Below are positions 51,317 through 61,010 of a stretch of DNA of 64,000 nt, in pieces (position 1 is the stretch's first letter; every line of letters begins with the position of its first letter). A program made the translations under genes and the position numbers. The notes below the pieces were generated by a model. That model worked only from the letters and a program-made list of their open reading frames with translations, was not told where the DNA came from and made no database searches. Source of the DNA: Mixta intestinalis. GTDB taxonomy: Bacteria > Pseudomonadota > Gammaproteobacteria > Enterobacterales > Enterobacteriaceae. Where the stretch lies: the NCBI RefSeq assembly GCF_009914055.1, contig NZ_CP028271.1, positions 3,782,001 through 3,846,000 on the forward strand, in the 5' to 3' direction.

Positions 51317-52456
51317 TTAACTCTTAGGTGTGAAATCCAGCGCGGCAGGCACTGAAAGATTAACGGGTTTTTTCGGGCGCAGGCCACCTGCGTGACGCCA
51401 GCGGCGCAGGCTGTAGACCCAGGCGAGTACTTCAGCCACCGCGCCATACAGCGCGGCGGGAATCGGTGCGTTCAGCTCGCAGTGGCGATAGAGCGCACGC
51501 GCCAGCGGCGGCGCTTCCAGCATGGGGATGCGGTGCTCCTCGGCCACAGCGCGGATACGCAGGGCGGTTTCGCCCGCGCCCTTCGCCAGCAGTATCGGCG
51601 CGGCCATTGAGCCTTCCTGATAACGCAGGGCGACGGAATAGTGCGTAGGGTTATTGATAATCACATCGGCGTTCGGCAGCTCCGCCATCATGCGGCGGGT
51701 AGCGGCGGCGCGCTGTAGCTGTTTAATGCGCCCCTTAACGTGCGGATCGCCCTCATGTTCTTTATGTTCATCGCGGATTTCCTGGCGGCTCATACGCAGC
51801 TTTTTCAGGTTGCTGAACAGCTGCCAGAACACGTCATATCCCACCATCGGGATCAGCGCCAGAATCACCATCAGCAGACAGCCCATAATCAGGCGGGCAA
51901 AGTTATTGAGTGCCTCATACAGCGGCTGCTCTATCAGGTGAATAAAATTCTGTCGGTGCAGATAGAGGTAAAGGCCACAGACGCAGCCTACCAGGGTAAC
52001 TTTCAGGATCCCTTTCAGCAGTTCGGAAACAACCTGGGCTGAAAACATGCGCTTCAGGCCGGAGAGCGGCGACAGGCGTTTCAGATCCAGCTTGAGTGAT
52101 TTACCGCCGAGGTGCAGGCCGCCGAGGAGCATTGGCGTGGTCAGTGCGGTCAGAAACAGGCCGGGCAGCAGCAGCAGTAGCGCCTGTAGCGCCGCATTGC
52201 TCAGATGACGCAGCTGCCAGAACAGCAGCGCGGTATCCCGCGCCAGCAGCGCATCGAAGGTGAGGCCATCATGCAGCAGATTGGTAAGATGCATAACCAG
52301 ATCGTGTCCACCGGCCAGCATCAGCGACCAGCCGACCAGCAGCATCATCACTGAGGTCAGCTCTTTGGAACGGGGGATTTGCCCCTCTTTGCGCGCCTTC
52401 TCACGCCGGTAGGGCGTGGGGTCTTCGGTTTTTTCTACATCACTTTCTTCAGACAT
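51317..52456 (-). CDS. flhB: Export gate and specificity switch protein FlhB
   Basis: Export-gate protein whose self-cleavage switches secretion from hook to filament proteins (379 residues). The basic N-terminus (EDPTPYRREKARKEGQIPRS) precedes four membrane segments. The cytosolic part carries the autocleavage motif NPTH (near residue 270) in NNPTHYSVALRY, and the C-terminal domain LARALYRHCELNAPIP. It follows cheZ by 24 bp. Confidence 0.97.
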   Translation of the reverse strand: MSEESDVEKTEDPTPYRREKARKEGQIPRSKELTSVMMLLVGWSLMLAGGHDLVMHLTNLLHDGLTFDALLARDTALLFWQLRHLSNAALQALLLLLPGLFLTALTTPMLLGGLHLGGKSLKLDLKRLSPLSGLKRMFSAQVVSELLKGILKVTLVGCVCGLYLYLHRQNFIHLIEQPLYEALNNFARLIMGCLLMVILALIPMVGYDVFWQLFSNLKKLRMSRQEIRDEHKEHEGDPHVKGRIKQLQRAAATRRMMAELPNADVIINNPTHYSVALRYQEGSMAAPILLAKGAGETALRIRAVAEEHRIPMLEAPPLARALYRHCELNAPIPAALYGAVAEVLAWVYSLRRWRHAGGLRPKKPVNLSVPAALDFTPKS

Positions 52457-52480
52457 TGACGCTGATTCCTGAGGCTTTGA

Positions 52481-53122
52481 TTAAAAGCCGAGGCTCTCCA
52501 GCAGATCATCAACCTGATCCTGAGAGGCGACCACACCCGCTTTGGTGTGATCCAGCTGCGGTCCGTTTTTCAGGCTTTCGGTCTCGCTGATTTCCGTTAC
52601 CGGTTTTTCTGGCATATTGTCTACCAGTACCTGAATCAGGCCGCTTTCGATCTCGGCGATCAGATCCATCATCTTCTTGATCACCTGACCGGTCAGATCC
52701 TGGAAATCCTGTGCCATCATGATTTCCATCAGCTGCTGGTTGGTTTGCTGGGTCAACTCCGGCGTCTGCTTCAGGAACTGGCGCGTATCGTTAACCAGCT
52801 CGCGGGCGATGGGCAGTTCAACCGGATCGTCAAACCAGGCGTCCCAGCGTTCCGCCAGGCCTTTTGAGGTGGTATTAAGCTCATCCTGCAAGGGACGAGC
52901 CACTTCGACGCAGGTCAGCACACGGTCGGCGGCCTGCGAGGTTTTATCAACAACGTAGCTCAGGCGATCGCGCGCGTCCGGAATAGCTTCCGCCACATCC
53001 ATAATGGCGCGATCGAGGCTCAGATTATTCAGGCTGACGCGCAGCTGGCGCGCCAGTTGACCAATCTGGGAAAAAATAACCTTCAGGTTATCGGCTGATG
53101 AAGTATTTGCATCTGCTTCCAT
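52481..53122 (-). CDS. cheZ: CheY-P phosphatase CheZ
   Basis: Dephosphorylates CheY-P. The active-site block MMAQDFQDLTGQVIKKMMD contains the catalytic Gln, and the C-terminal CheY-binding peptide ASQDQVDDLLESLGF is intact. The start MEADANTSSADN at 53122 aligns in length with E. coli; an ATG at 53134 overlapping the cheY stop (MVKRM) would add four residues and is also possible. Length 213 residues (E. coli 214). Transcribed with cheY. Confidence 0.95.
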   Translation of the reverse strand: MEADANTSSADNLKVIFSQIGQLARQLRVSLNNLSLDRAIMDVAEAIPDARDRLSYVVDKTSQAADRVLTCVEVARPLQDELNTTSKGLAERWDAWFDDPVELPIARELVNDTRQFLKQTPELTQQTNQQLMEIMMAQDFQDLTGQVIKKMMDLIAEIESGLIQVLVDNMPEKPVTEISETESLKNGPQLDHTKAGVVASQDQVDDLLESLGF

Positions 53123-53127
53123 GCGTT

Positions 53128-53517
53128 TTACCATCCTAGTTTTTCGAATATCTTATTCAGCTTCTCTTCCAGTGTGGCGGCGGTGAAAGGCTTAACGACA
53201 TAACCGCTGGCGCCAGCCTGCGCCGCCGCGATGATATTTTCTTTCTTCGCTTCTGCTGTCACCATCAGCACCGGAATGGCGCTGAAGTTGGCATCTTTAC
53301 GGATTTCATTCAGCAGTTGCAGACCATCCATATTCGGCATATTCCAGTCGCTGATAACAAAATCTACCGGCGCGGCCTTGAGCTTAGCCAGTGCATCGCT
53401 GCCGTCTTCTGCTTCTTCAACGTTGTTGTAGCCGAGATCTTTTAAAAGGTTGCGGACGATACGACGCATCGTTGCGAAATCATCTACTACCAGAAAACGT
53501 AAGTTTTTGTCTGCCAT
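53128..53517 (-). CDS. cheY: Chemotaxis response regulator CheY
   Basis: Single-domain receiver (129 residues) that binds FliM when phosphorylated and switches rotation. All key residues are in place: Asp12 and Asp13, phospho-Asp57 (VISDWNMPNMDG), Thr87 (VTAEAKKENI) and Lys109 (YVVKPF). It lies 58 bp after cheB and its stop abuts the cheZ start. Confidence 0.98.
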   Translation of the reverse strand: MADKNLRFLVVDDFATMRRIVRNLLKDLGYNNVEEAEDGSDALAKLKAAPVDFVISDWNMPNMDGLQLLNEIRKDANFSAIPVLMVTAEAKKENIIAAAQAGASGYVVKPFTAATLEEKLNKIFEKLGW

Positions 53518-53575
53518 CTTATTATTCGTCCGTAATGAAAGTGAAATAACCGGATTAGGTCATGAATAAAAAGCG

Positions 53576-54625
53576 CTATATACGGCGCGCCTGTCCGACA
53601 ACGTTATTCAGAATGCGCTGACACATCTGATCGAGATCGACAATTTCATCCACGCCGTCGAGCGCGACGGCTTCGCGCGGCATACCGTATACCACGCAGG
53701 TTTTTTCGCTTTGCGCTAGGGTACGGGCGCCCGCTTTGCGCATGGCCAGCAATCCTTCAGCACCGTCATGGCCCATGCCGGTCAAAATCGCGCCTACTGC
53801 ATTACTGCCAGCGGATTTAGCAACCGAGTGGAACAGCAGATCGACCGACGGGCAGTGTCGGTTAACCGGCGGTAAATCCTGTAGCTGTGCATGATAGTTG
53901 GCACCGCTGCGCGCCAGCTCAAGATGGCGTCCGCCCGGTGCGATATAGGCATGGCCCGGCAGTACACGATCGCCGTCTTCCGCCTCTTTCACGTTAATGC
54001 GGCAGATCTTATTCAGGCGATCGGCGAAAGAACGGGTAAAGCCAGCGGGCATATGCTGGGTAATCACGATGCCCGGACAGTTCAGCGGCATGGCGGTTAA
54101 GACCTGTCGCAGCGCCTCCGTTCCGCCGGTTGAGGCACCGATAGCGATAATTTTTTCACTGCCGACCAGCGGAGCACTTGCTATACGTGCAACCGGCGCG
54201 GTCGTTGAATGTTGTGGAAAGTGGCGAACCCGTGCAGCCATGCGAATTTTGTCCGCGATCAGCTCGCTGTATTGCAGCATTCCGTCGCGCAGGCCCATCT
54301 CCGGCTTGGTAACGAAATCTATAGCTCCCAGCTCCAGCGCGTTAAGGGTAATTTCTGAGCCTTTCTGCGTCAGGGAAGAAACCATAATCACCGGCATCGG
54401 GCGCAGGCGCATCAGGCGTTCAAGAAAATCGAGGCCGTCCATGCGTGGCATTTCAACGTCCAGCGTCAGGACATCGGGTGAATAGCGCTTGATCAGATCG
54501 CGGGCGATCAGCGGATCGGGTGCCGTCGCCACCATTTCCATATCCGGCTGCTGGTTGACAATATTGCTCATGATGCTGCGGATCAACGCAGAATCATCAA
54601 CGCAAAGTACCCTGATTTTATTCAT
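53576..54625 (-). CDS. cheB: Chemoreceptor methylesterase CheB
   Basis: Removes methyl groups from, and deamidates, chemoreceptors (349 residues). The receiver domain (1-120) has phospho-Asp56 (LTLDVEMPRMDG). The C-terminal esterase (about 155-345) has the catalytic Ser near 165 (IGASTGGTEALR), His near 191 (ITQHMPAGFT) and Asp in GMGHDGAEG. It starts at the last base of cheR (1-bp overlap). Confidence 0.97.
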   Translation of the reverse strand: MNKIRVLCVDDSALIRSIMSNIVNQQPDMEMVATAPDPLIARDLIKRYSPDVLTLDVEMPRMDGLDFLERLMRLRPMPVIMVSSLTQKGSEITLNALELGAIDFVTKPEMGLRDGMLQYSELIADKIRMAARVRHFPQHSTTAPVARIASAPLVGSEKIIAIGASTGGTEALRQVLTAMPLNCPGIVITQHMPAGFTRSFADRLNKICRINVKEAEDGDRVLPGHAYIAPGGRHLELARSGANYHAQLQDLPPVNRHCPSVDLLFHSVAKSAGSNAVGAILTGMGHDGAEGLLAMRKAGARTLAQSEKTCVVYGMPREAVALDGVDEIVDLDQMCQRILNNVVGQARRI

Positions 54626-55470
54626 TATCTCTCCTGGGTCAGGCAGTAAACTGACTGACCTCGCAGGCGAAATGGCCCGTTCATGTTGCTAAAATTTTCG
54701 GAGTGGCCGACAAATAACAGGCCACCCGGCTTCAGCATTTTCGCAAAGCGCCGCAGGAGCTGATGCTGCGTATTTTGATCGAAATAAATCATGACGTTGC
54801 GGCAAAAAATAGCGTCAAAGGGTGCCGGAACGCGCCACTCAGGCGACAGCAGATTCAGCTGTTGATACTGAATCGACGACAATAGCTCCGGTTTCACTTT
54901 GACCTGTTCCCGCTGCGTGCCGGTGCCACGTAAAAACCAGGCGCGCTTTTGTTCCGGCGTTAACGCCTGAATATCACTGTGCCGGTAAATCCCTCTGGCG
55001 GCTTTTGCCAGCACTTCGGTATCAATATCGGTTGCCAGCACGCGCGGTCCGACCATGCTCTGTCCCAGCGCCTCGTTCAGCGTTATGGCAATCGAGCAGG
55101 CTTCCTCGCCGGTCGAGGCGGCAGTACACCAGACGGTGTAATTATTCTGTCTGGCACGGCTGCGGGCGTGATCCGCCAGCACCGGGAAGTGATAGGCTTC
55201 CCGAAAAAACGACGTTAAATTTGTGGTCAACGCGTTAATAAAGTTTTGCCATTCGTCGCTGGCAGGATCGGATTCCAGCAAATTCAAATAAGCGGTAAAG
55301 CTGCGTAGCCCCAACTGGCGTAGACGACGCGCCAGGCGGTTATAAACCATGTCATGTTTTTGTTGATTCAGCACGATACCCGCCCGGTGGTAAATCAGCG
55401 TGCTGATCTTTTGCAACTCCGCTTCTGTCAGAACAAATCCCGGCGGCGTATTAACGTTTGTACTGTTCAA
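54625..55470 (-). CDS. cheR: Chemoreceptor methyltransferase CheR
   Basis: Uses S-adenosylmethionine to methylate receptor glutamates (281 residues). The N-terminal helical domain is followed by the SAM domain with VWCTAASTGEEACSIAITL, VLATDIDTEVLAKAARGIY and FDAIFCRNVMIYFD. The beta-subdomain that holds the receptor pentapeptide is present, which fits the EWESF tail of the receptor encoded at 36.2 kb. It appears to be the first gene of the cheR-to-flhE operon. The 200-bp gap to fliE has no clear promoter. Confidence 0.96.
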   Translation of the reverse strand: MNSTNVNTPPGFVLTEAELQKISTLIYHRAGIVLNQQKHDMVYNRLARRLRQLGLRSFTAYLNLLESDPASDEWQNFINALTTNLTSFFREAYHFPVLADHARSRARQNNYTVWCTAASTGEEACSIAITLNEALGQSMVGPRVLATDIDTEVLAKAARGIYRHSDIQALTPEQKRAWFLRGTGTQREQVKVKPELLSSIQYQQLNLLSPEWRVPAPFDAIFCRNVMIYFDQNTQHQLLRRFAKMLKPGGLLFVGHSENFSNMNGPFRLRGQSVYCLTQER

Positions 55471-55670
55471 ATTATGGGTTTCACTTGTTGCGTTTCGCCG
55501 ATTTACGTCGAAGCGCCAGCTTCTGAGCTAAGACACTGATTCAGCCAGGCCGATTTCAACCTAAGACAGAACAGGCGCACGACGGCACATAGCAATATGG
55601 GCAGGCTAACGTCACATCAGGGAATAAAGGTTATCTCCGGCAAAATAACAGCGACGCCAGCGATTAACTG

Positions 55671-56003
55671 TCAGACGGACATACTCATAATTTCCTGATA
55701 CGCGCTCACTAATTTATTACGTACCTGGATGCCCAGATTTAATGCAACGGAGGATTTTTGCATCGCGACCATAACGTCATTAAGTCCAACCCCTGGGGCA
55801 CCGGTGAAATAACTTTCAGCCTGGCTTCTGGCGCTGCTTTGTAATTGGTTAATATTGTTAAGACTGTTAATTAAAAGGTCGGAAAAGGAGACGGATTTGT
55901 CGCTTTTTTGCGTATCACGCAGTGAGAGTTGATTGCCCGTTTCTGCAATTTTACGCGCCTGAAACTGAATTTGATCCAGGACATTCGTGGATTGAATCGA
56001 CAT
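55671..56003 (-). CDS. fliE: MS ring-rod junction protein FliE
   Basis: Small basal-body protein (110 residues, E. coli 104) joining the MS ring to the rod. The C-terminal block GLNDVMVAMQKSSVALNLGI and VRNKLVSAYQEIMSMSV is the family hallmark. It is divergent from fliF, as in E. coli; the shared gap should hold FlhDC-dependent promoters. Confidence 0.95.
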   Translation of the reverse strand: MSIQSTNVLDQIQFQARKIAETGNQLSLRDTQKSDKSVSFSDLLINSLNNINQLQSSARSQAESYFTGAPGVGLNDVMVAMQKSSVALNLGIQVRNKLVSAYQEIMSMSV

Positions 56004-56102
56004 GACATTCCCTTATGAAATAACCCCGGATGACGTACTTGCCATACCAGAAGTTTTCCTTTTATTAACGTTTAATTAATGGCGAGGATACCATGATTTG
56101 AG

Positions 56103-56126
56103 TTATGGCAAATAATTCAAATAGCC
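56103..56126. promoter_or_regulatory. Candidate FlhDC site between fliE and fliF
   Basis: TTATGGCAAATAATTCAAATAGCC contains an ATGGC word and an AAATAGC word, the two parts of an FlhDC half-site as described in E. coli. The spacing is not exact, so this is tentative. A second TTAATGGCG occurs at 56076-56084. Confidence 0.35.
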
Positions 56127-56294
56127 AACAGAAGCACTCCTTTATTCAGGATTAATATTTTTCCTAAATGGCGGATAATGTTTAGAAGGCGCAGTGCCGG
56201 TAAAAGGCAACGCGCCTATTTTACTGGAGTTGGCGTGCTGATTAACGGCTCACGGTGCATGATTGCATCATCTATTTTCAGGCAGGATGACCGC

Positions 56295-57953
56295 ATGGAT
56301 GCCAACAATAAGAGTAATAAAATTAACGCTTCTTCTAATTTGATGTCTGCTTTGGAACGCATTCGCGCGAATCCACGGTTCTTATTCGTTATTTTGGCTG
56401 CGGCCGCCATTTCAATTGTTATTGCGTTATTCTTCTGGGCCAAGTCACCAGATTACCGCACCCTTTACAGCAATATCAGCGATGAAGACGGCGGCGCGAT
56501 TGTCGCGCAGCTGGCACAGATGAATGTGCCTTACCGTTTCCAGGAGCACGGCGGCGCGATCATGGTGCCAGCCGATCGCGTCTATGAGGCGCGTTTAAAG
56601 CTGGCTCAGCAGGGCCTGCCCAGAGGGGGACAGGTAGGTTTTGAGCTGCTCGATCAGGAAAAGTTCGGTCTCAGCCAGTTTAATGAACAAATCAATTACC
56701 AGCGCGCCCTTGAAGGCGAGCTGGCGCGTACTATTGAAAAGCTGGGGCCGGTGCGTCAGGCACGCGTGCATCTGGCCATGCCGAAACAGACGCTGTTCGT
56801 GCGCGAGCAGAAATCCCCTTCAGCTTCCGTCACGCTTAATCTGAACGCGGGCCGTTCGCTGGACGCGGGCCAGGTTAATGCCATTAGCTGGCTGATTTCC
56901 AGTGCCGTGCCTGGCCTGAACGCCGATCATGTAACGCTGGTCGATCAAAATGGCAACCTGCTGACTCAGCGTGGCGACCAGGCGATACAAACTACCCAGC
57001 GCAAATATATCAACGATATTGAGGCGGATTACCGGCGTCGTATTCAGGCCATTCTGGCACCGGTGGTAGGCGCAGCCAATGTTAAAACCCAGGTTACGGC
57101 GCAGGTCGATTTTACTACCCATGAACAGACGGCAGAACAGTACCAGCCAAACGGTACGCCGGAGACCATGGCGATCCGTAGTCGTCACGCCAGCAGCAGC
57201 GAACAGGGTAATAAATCCGGGCCGGGCGGCGTGCCGGGTGCACTAAGCAATCAGCCTCCGACACCGACTTCCGCGCCGATTACGCAGGCTCCGGCAACCA
57301 ACGCACAGGCGGGCACGAACGGCACGGTGACCACCGTTCCCTATAACCGTCAAAACGACGAAACCACCAACTATGAGCTGAACCGCACGCTTACCCATAC
57401 CAAACGTAGCGCGGGAACCATTGAGCGTCTCTCTGTCGCCGTGGTGGTTAACTATCAGCTGGATGATGAAGGCAAGCCGGTTGCGCTCAACGAAGAGCAA
57501 ATGGCGAAAATTCAGTCGCTGGTGAAAGAGGCGATGGGCTTCTCCAGCGCACGCGGCGATACGCTGAACGTGGTTAACGCACAATTTAATGATGCGCCAG
57601 CCGAACCGGAAATTCCGTTCTGGCAGCGTCCTGAATTTATTTCGCTGCTGATGACGGCGGGCCGCTACCTGCTGGTTGCGCTGGTTGCGCTGTTCCTCTG
57701 GCGTAAGATGCTGCAACCGTTCTGGATCAGACATCAGCAGCTGGCATTGCAGCGGCTGGAGCTGGAGAAAGAGGCGCGTGAAGCTGAATTCAAAGCACAG
57801 ATGCGTAAAGCGGAGATGCGCGAGCAGGCGAAAGCGCAGCAGCGTATCGAAACCGAGGTCAATATCCAGCAGCTGCGCAGCACGGCTGAGCAGGATCCGC
57901 AGGTTATTGCCCTCGTTATCCGTCAGTGGATGAATAAGGAGCAGCCTTCATGA
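56295..57953 (+). CDS. fliF: MS-ring protein FliF
   Basis: Builds the membrane MS ring and the collar on which the rod and C ring are mounted. The start MDANNKSNKINASSN (56295) is preceded by AGGATGACCGC; an upstream ATG at 56178 would add 39 residues with no family match. Length 552. Membrane segments lie at about 30-50 and 455-475, with a periplasmic ring-building domain between them and a disordered Thr/Pro/Ala loop at about 310-350. The C-terminal FliG-binding tail ends in DPQVIALVIRQWM. Confidence 0.95.
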   Translation: MDANNKSNKINASSNLMSALERIRANPRFLFVILAAAAISIVIALFFWAKSPDYRTLYSNISDEDGGAIVAQLAQMNVPYRFQEHGGAIMVPADRVYEARLKLAQQGLPRGGQVGFELLDQEKFGLSQFNEQINYQRALEGELARTIEKLGPVRQARVHLAMPKQTLFVREQKSPSASVTLNLNAGRSLDAGQVNAISWLISSAVPGLNADHVTLVDQNGNLLTQRGDQAIQTTQRKYINDIEADYRRRIQAILAPVVGAANVKTQVTAQVDFTTHEQTAEQYQPNGTPETMAIRSRHASSSEQGNKSGPGGVPGALSNQPPTPTSAPITQAPATNAQAGTNGTVTTVPYNRQNDETTNYELNRTLTHTKRSAGTIERLSVAVVVNYQLDDEGKPVALNEEQMAKIQSLVKEAMGFSSARGDTLNVVNAQFNDAPAEPEIPFWQRPEFISLLMTAGRYLLVALVALFLWRKMLQPFWIRHQQLALQRLELEKEAREAEFKAQMRKAEMREQAKAQQRIETEVNIQQLRSTAEQDPQVIALVIRQWMNKEQPS

Positions 57954-58936
57954 ACGCATATGAAAAAAGCGCGGTGATCATGCTCACGCTGGGCGAAGAG
58001 CGGGCCGCTGAAGTCTTTCGTCATCTGAGCACCCATGAAGTGACGATGATCAGTAGCACTATGGTCAGCATGAGCGGCTTTACTCATGAGCAGCTGAGCG
58101 AGGCGCTGAAAGAGTTCCAGCGTGACGCCAGCGAATTTGCCGCTCTGAGCATCAATACCAACGATTACCTGCGCAACGTACTGGTGCAGGCTCTGGGTGA
58201 AGAGCGTGCTTCCAGCCTGTTGGAAGATCTGCTGGATACCCAGGGCAACAGCAACGGCATCGAAACCCTGAACTTTATGGAGCCACAGGCGGTATTTGAA
58301 CTGATCCATGAAGAGCATCCGCAGATTATCGCCACCATCCTGGTGCATCTGAAACGTGCTCAGGCGGCTGACGTATTAACCCGTTTCGACGAGCGCGAGC
58401 GTAACGACATTATGCTGCGTATCGCTACCTTCGGCGGCGTACAGCCTGCGGCGTTGCAGGAACTGACGGAAGTGCTGAACAACCTGCTGCATGGTCAGAA
58501 CCTCAAGCGCAGCAAAATGGGCGGTGTGCGTCCTGCCGCCGAGATTCTCAACCTGATGAAATCGCAGCAGGAAGAAGCGGCAATCGAAGCGGTGCGCGAG
58601 TTCGACCAGGAACTGGCGCAGAAAATCATCGACGAAATGTTCCTGTTCGAAAATCTGCTCGATATCGAAGACCGCAGCATTCAGCGCATCCTGCAAGATG
58701 TGGATAACGAAACGCTGATTGTCGCGCTGAAAGGTGCCGAACAGCCGCTGCGCGACAAGTTCTTCCGCAATATGTCGAAACGTCAGGCGGATATCATGCG
58801 CGAGGATCTCAACGTGCGCGGTCCGGTACGTATGTCGCAGGTGGAAGCGGAACAGAAAACCATCCTGCAGATTGTGCGTCGCTTAGCCGAGAGCGGCGAG
58901 ATCAATATCGGTGGCAGCGAGGATGTTTATGTCTGA
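57950..58936 (+). CDS. fliG: Motor switch protein FliG
   Basis: C-ring protein that contacts MotA and generates torque (328 residues). The middle domain has the EHPQ motif (HEEHPQIIATILVHLK) and the MGGVRP hinge; the C-terminal torque helix includes RDKFFRNMSKRQADIMREDL with the conserved charged residues. It overlaps fliF by 4 bp and fliH by 8 bp. Confidence 0.97.
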   Translation: MNAYEKSAVIMLTLGEERAAEVFRHLSTHEVTMISSTMVSMSGFTHEQLSEALKEFQRDASEFAALSINTNDYLRNVLVQALGEERASSLLEDLLDTQGNSNGIETLNFMEPQAVFELIHEEHPQIIATILVHLKRAQAADVLTRFDERERNDIMLRIATFGGVQPAALQELTEVLNNLLHGQNLKRSKMGGVRPAAEILNLMKSQQEEAAIEAVREFDQELAQKIIDEMFLFENLLDIEDRSIQRILQDVDNETLIVALKGAEQPLRDKFFRNMSKRQADIMREDLNVRGPVRMSQVEAEQKTILQIVRRLAESGEINIGGSEDVYV

Positions 58937-59630
58937 TTCACAGTCAGCGTCCGCATGGCGGAGCTGGCAGCCGGAAGATCTCTGTGCGCAGGACGATCTT
59001 CCTGACGCCTTTCTGCTGACAGAAGGCGAGCCGACAGCAGAGCAGCAACAGGCGGAATTACAACGGCTACGCCAGCAGGCGGAGCAGCGCGGTCTGGCGC
59101 AGGGCCAGGCGCAAGGGCTGGAAGAGGGCCGTAAGCAGGGCTACGAAGAAGGCTATCAGCAAGGGCTGCAAGCGGGTCTGGAACAGGGCCTGGCAGAGGC
59201 TCGCGCGCAGCAGGAAAAGCTGACCGCGCAGTTTGCCACGCTGCTGACATCATTCCAGACTTCGTTGAACAATCTGGAAAAAGTGATCCCCTCACGCCTG
59301 GTTCAGCTGGCGCTGATGGCGGCCCGTGCCGCGGTCGGTAAAAGCCTGGCGTGCGACAGCAGCCTGCTGCTGGAAAAAATTCAGTCGCTGATGCAGGAAG
59401 AGCCGATGTTTCAGGCACCCGCTCAGCTATGGGTCAGTGCGGAAGAGTTTCCGCTGATACAGGCACAGCTAAACGAGGTGCTGTCACAGCAGGGCTGGGA
59501 GCTGCACGCCGACGAGACGATGCTGCCCGGCGGCTGCCGTATCACCTCCGCCGAGGGTGAGCTGGACGCGACCGTAAACGGTAGCTGGCAGTCGCTATGC
59601 CAGATCTGTCGTGAGGATTATGTGGCATGA
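58929..59630 (+). CDS. fliH: Export ATPase regulator FliH
   Basis: Binds FliI and carries it to the export gate (233 residues from MSDSQSASAW). A long glycine-repeat helix (about 40-90, e.g. GLAQGQAQGLEEGRKQGYEE) has the GxxxG pattern typical of FliH. The N-terminal Trp pair (SAWRSWQPEDL) anchors it to FlhA/FliN in Salmonella. An ATG six bases earlier is possible. Confidence 0.94.
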   Translation: MSDSQSASAWRSWQPEDLCAQDDLPDAFLLTEGEPTAEQQQAELQRLRQQAEQRGLAQGQAQGLEEGRKQGYEEGYQQGLQAGLEQGLAEARAQQEKLTAQFATLLTSFQTSLNNLEKVIPSRLVQLALMAARAAVGKSLACDSSLLLEKIQSLMQEEPMFQAPAQLWVSAEEFPLIQAQLNEVLSQQGWELHADETMLPGGCRITSAEGELDATVNGSWQSLCQICREDYVA

Positions 59631-60997
59631 GCCAGCGGCTTGAGCAGTGGCTACAGGCGATCGATGAGAAAGAGCAGCGCATCGCCCAGATCGCTGGCTC
59701 GCGCCGCTATGGTCGCTTAACCCGGGCAACCGGTCTGGTGATGGAAGCGGTTGGGCTGGCATTGCCTATCGGCACGCTGTGTCGGGTTGAGCGCGACAGC
59801 GCCCACGGCGGTGACTGCGTGGAAAGTGAAGTGGTGGGCTTTAACGGCCAGGTCCTTTACCTGATGCCGCTGGAAAATATGGAAGGCATCCTGCCCGGCG
59901 CGCGCGTTTGTGCCCCGGAACCGGGCAGCGCGAAAGGCAAACTGCTGCCGCTTGGCCGGGAGTTGCTGGGGCGCGTGCTTGATGCACGAGCTCGTCCGCT
60001 GGATGGCCTGCCTGCACCGGCTACCCATCAGCGTGGCGCGCTGTTTTCCACGCCGTTTAACCCGTTGCTGCGCGATCCGATTAAATCAGTGCTGGATGTT
60101 GGCGTACGCGCTATTAACAGCCTGCTGACGGTGGGACGCGGTCAGCGTATGGGCCTGTTTGCGGGTTCCGGCGTCGGCAAATCAGTGCTGCTGGGCATGA
60201 TGGCGCGTTATACCAAGGCGGATGTGATCGTTGTCGGCCTGATTGGTGAACGTGGCCGCGAAGTTAAAGACTTTATTGAAAATATCCTCGGCAAAGAGGG
60301 ATTAAGCCGCGCGGTGGTGATTGCCGCGCCCGCTGACGTTTCACCGATTCTGCGTATGCAGGGTGCCGACTACGCTACCCGTATCGCAGAAGATTTCCGT
60401 GACCAGGGGCTGAACGTGCTGCTGATTATGGATTCGCTGACCCGTTATGCGATGGCGCAGCGTGAAATCGCGCTGGCGATTGGCGAACCGCCCGCGACCA
60501 AAGGCTATCCGCCATCCGTCTTCGCCAGGCTACCGGCGTTGGTGGAACGCGCCGGTAACGGCATTCAGGGCGGCGGCTCGATTACCGCCTTCTATACCGT
60601 ACTGACCGAAGGCGACGATCAGCAGGATCCCATTGCTGATTCAGCGCGAGCGATTCTTGATGGACACGTGGTGCTGTCACGACGGCTGGCGGAGGCGGGG
60701 CACTATCCTGCAATTGATATTGAAGCCTCTATCAGCCGTGCCATGACGGAGCTGATTGCGCCTGCGCACTATAAAAAAGTGCAGCGCTTTAAACAGCTGC
60801 TTTCCGCATGGCAGCGCAACCGCGATTTAGTTAGCGTCGGCGCTTATGCCGCCGGCAGCGATCCCTTGCTGGATAAGGCCATCGCGCTTTATCCACAAAT
60901 GGAAAGCCTTCTGCAACAGGGAATTTATGACTGTAGTGATTACGAAGCCTCATGTGCTGCGCTTTTCACGCTGTTTCCTGACTTACCTGACCAATAA
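59627..60997 (+). CDS. fliI: Flagellar export ATPase FliI
   Basis: F1-beta-like ATPase of the flagellar export apparatus (456 residues). Walker A GLFAGSGVGKSVLLG (near residue 175), the loop VGLIGERGREVKDFIE, and Walker B LLIMDSLTRYAMAQREIALA with PPATKGYPPSVFARLP are intact. It overlaps fliH by 4 bp and precedes fliJ by 13 bp. Confidence 0.97.
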   Translation: MSQRLEQWLQAIDEKEQRIAQIAGSRRYGRLTRATGLVMEAVGLALPIGTLCRVERDSAHGGDCVESEVVGFNGQVLYLMPLENMEGILPGARVCAPEPGSAKGKLLPLGRELLGRVLDARARPLDGLPAPATHQRGALFSTPFNPLLRDPIKSVLDVGVRAINSLLTVGRGQRMGLFAGSGVGKSVLLGMMARYTKADVIVVGLIGERGREVKDFIENILGKEGLSRAVVIAAPADVSPILRMQGADYATRIAEDFRDQGLNVLLIMDSLTRYAMAQREIALAIGEPPATKGYPPSVFARLPALVERAGNGIQGGGSITAFYTVLTEGDDQQDPIADSARAILDGHVVLSRRLAEAGHYPAIDIEASISRAMTELIAPAHYKKVQRFKQLLSAWQRNRDLVSVGAYAAGSDPLLDKAIALYPQMESLLQQGIYDCSDYEASCAALFTLFPDLPDQ

Positions 60998-61010
60998 TGG
61001 ACTATAGCGA

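Noticed and set aside
55497..55556. Two GCCGATTT words on the plus strand between cheR and fliE, resembling FliA -10 elements
   Set aside because: They point away from both flanking genes, and the -35 positions read GTTT and AAGA.
59050..59220. Repetitive Gln/Gly/Glu codons as a DNA repeat array
   Set aside because: They encode the GxxxG helix of FliH; the repeat is at protein level and expected.
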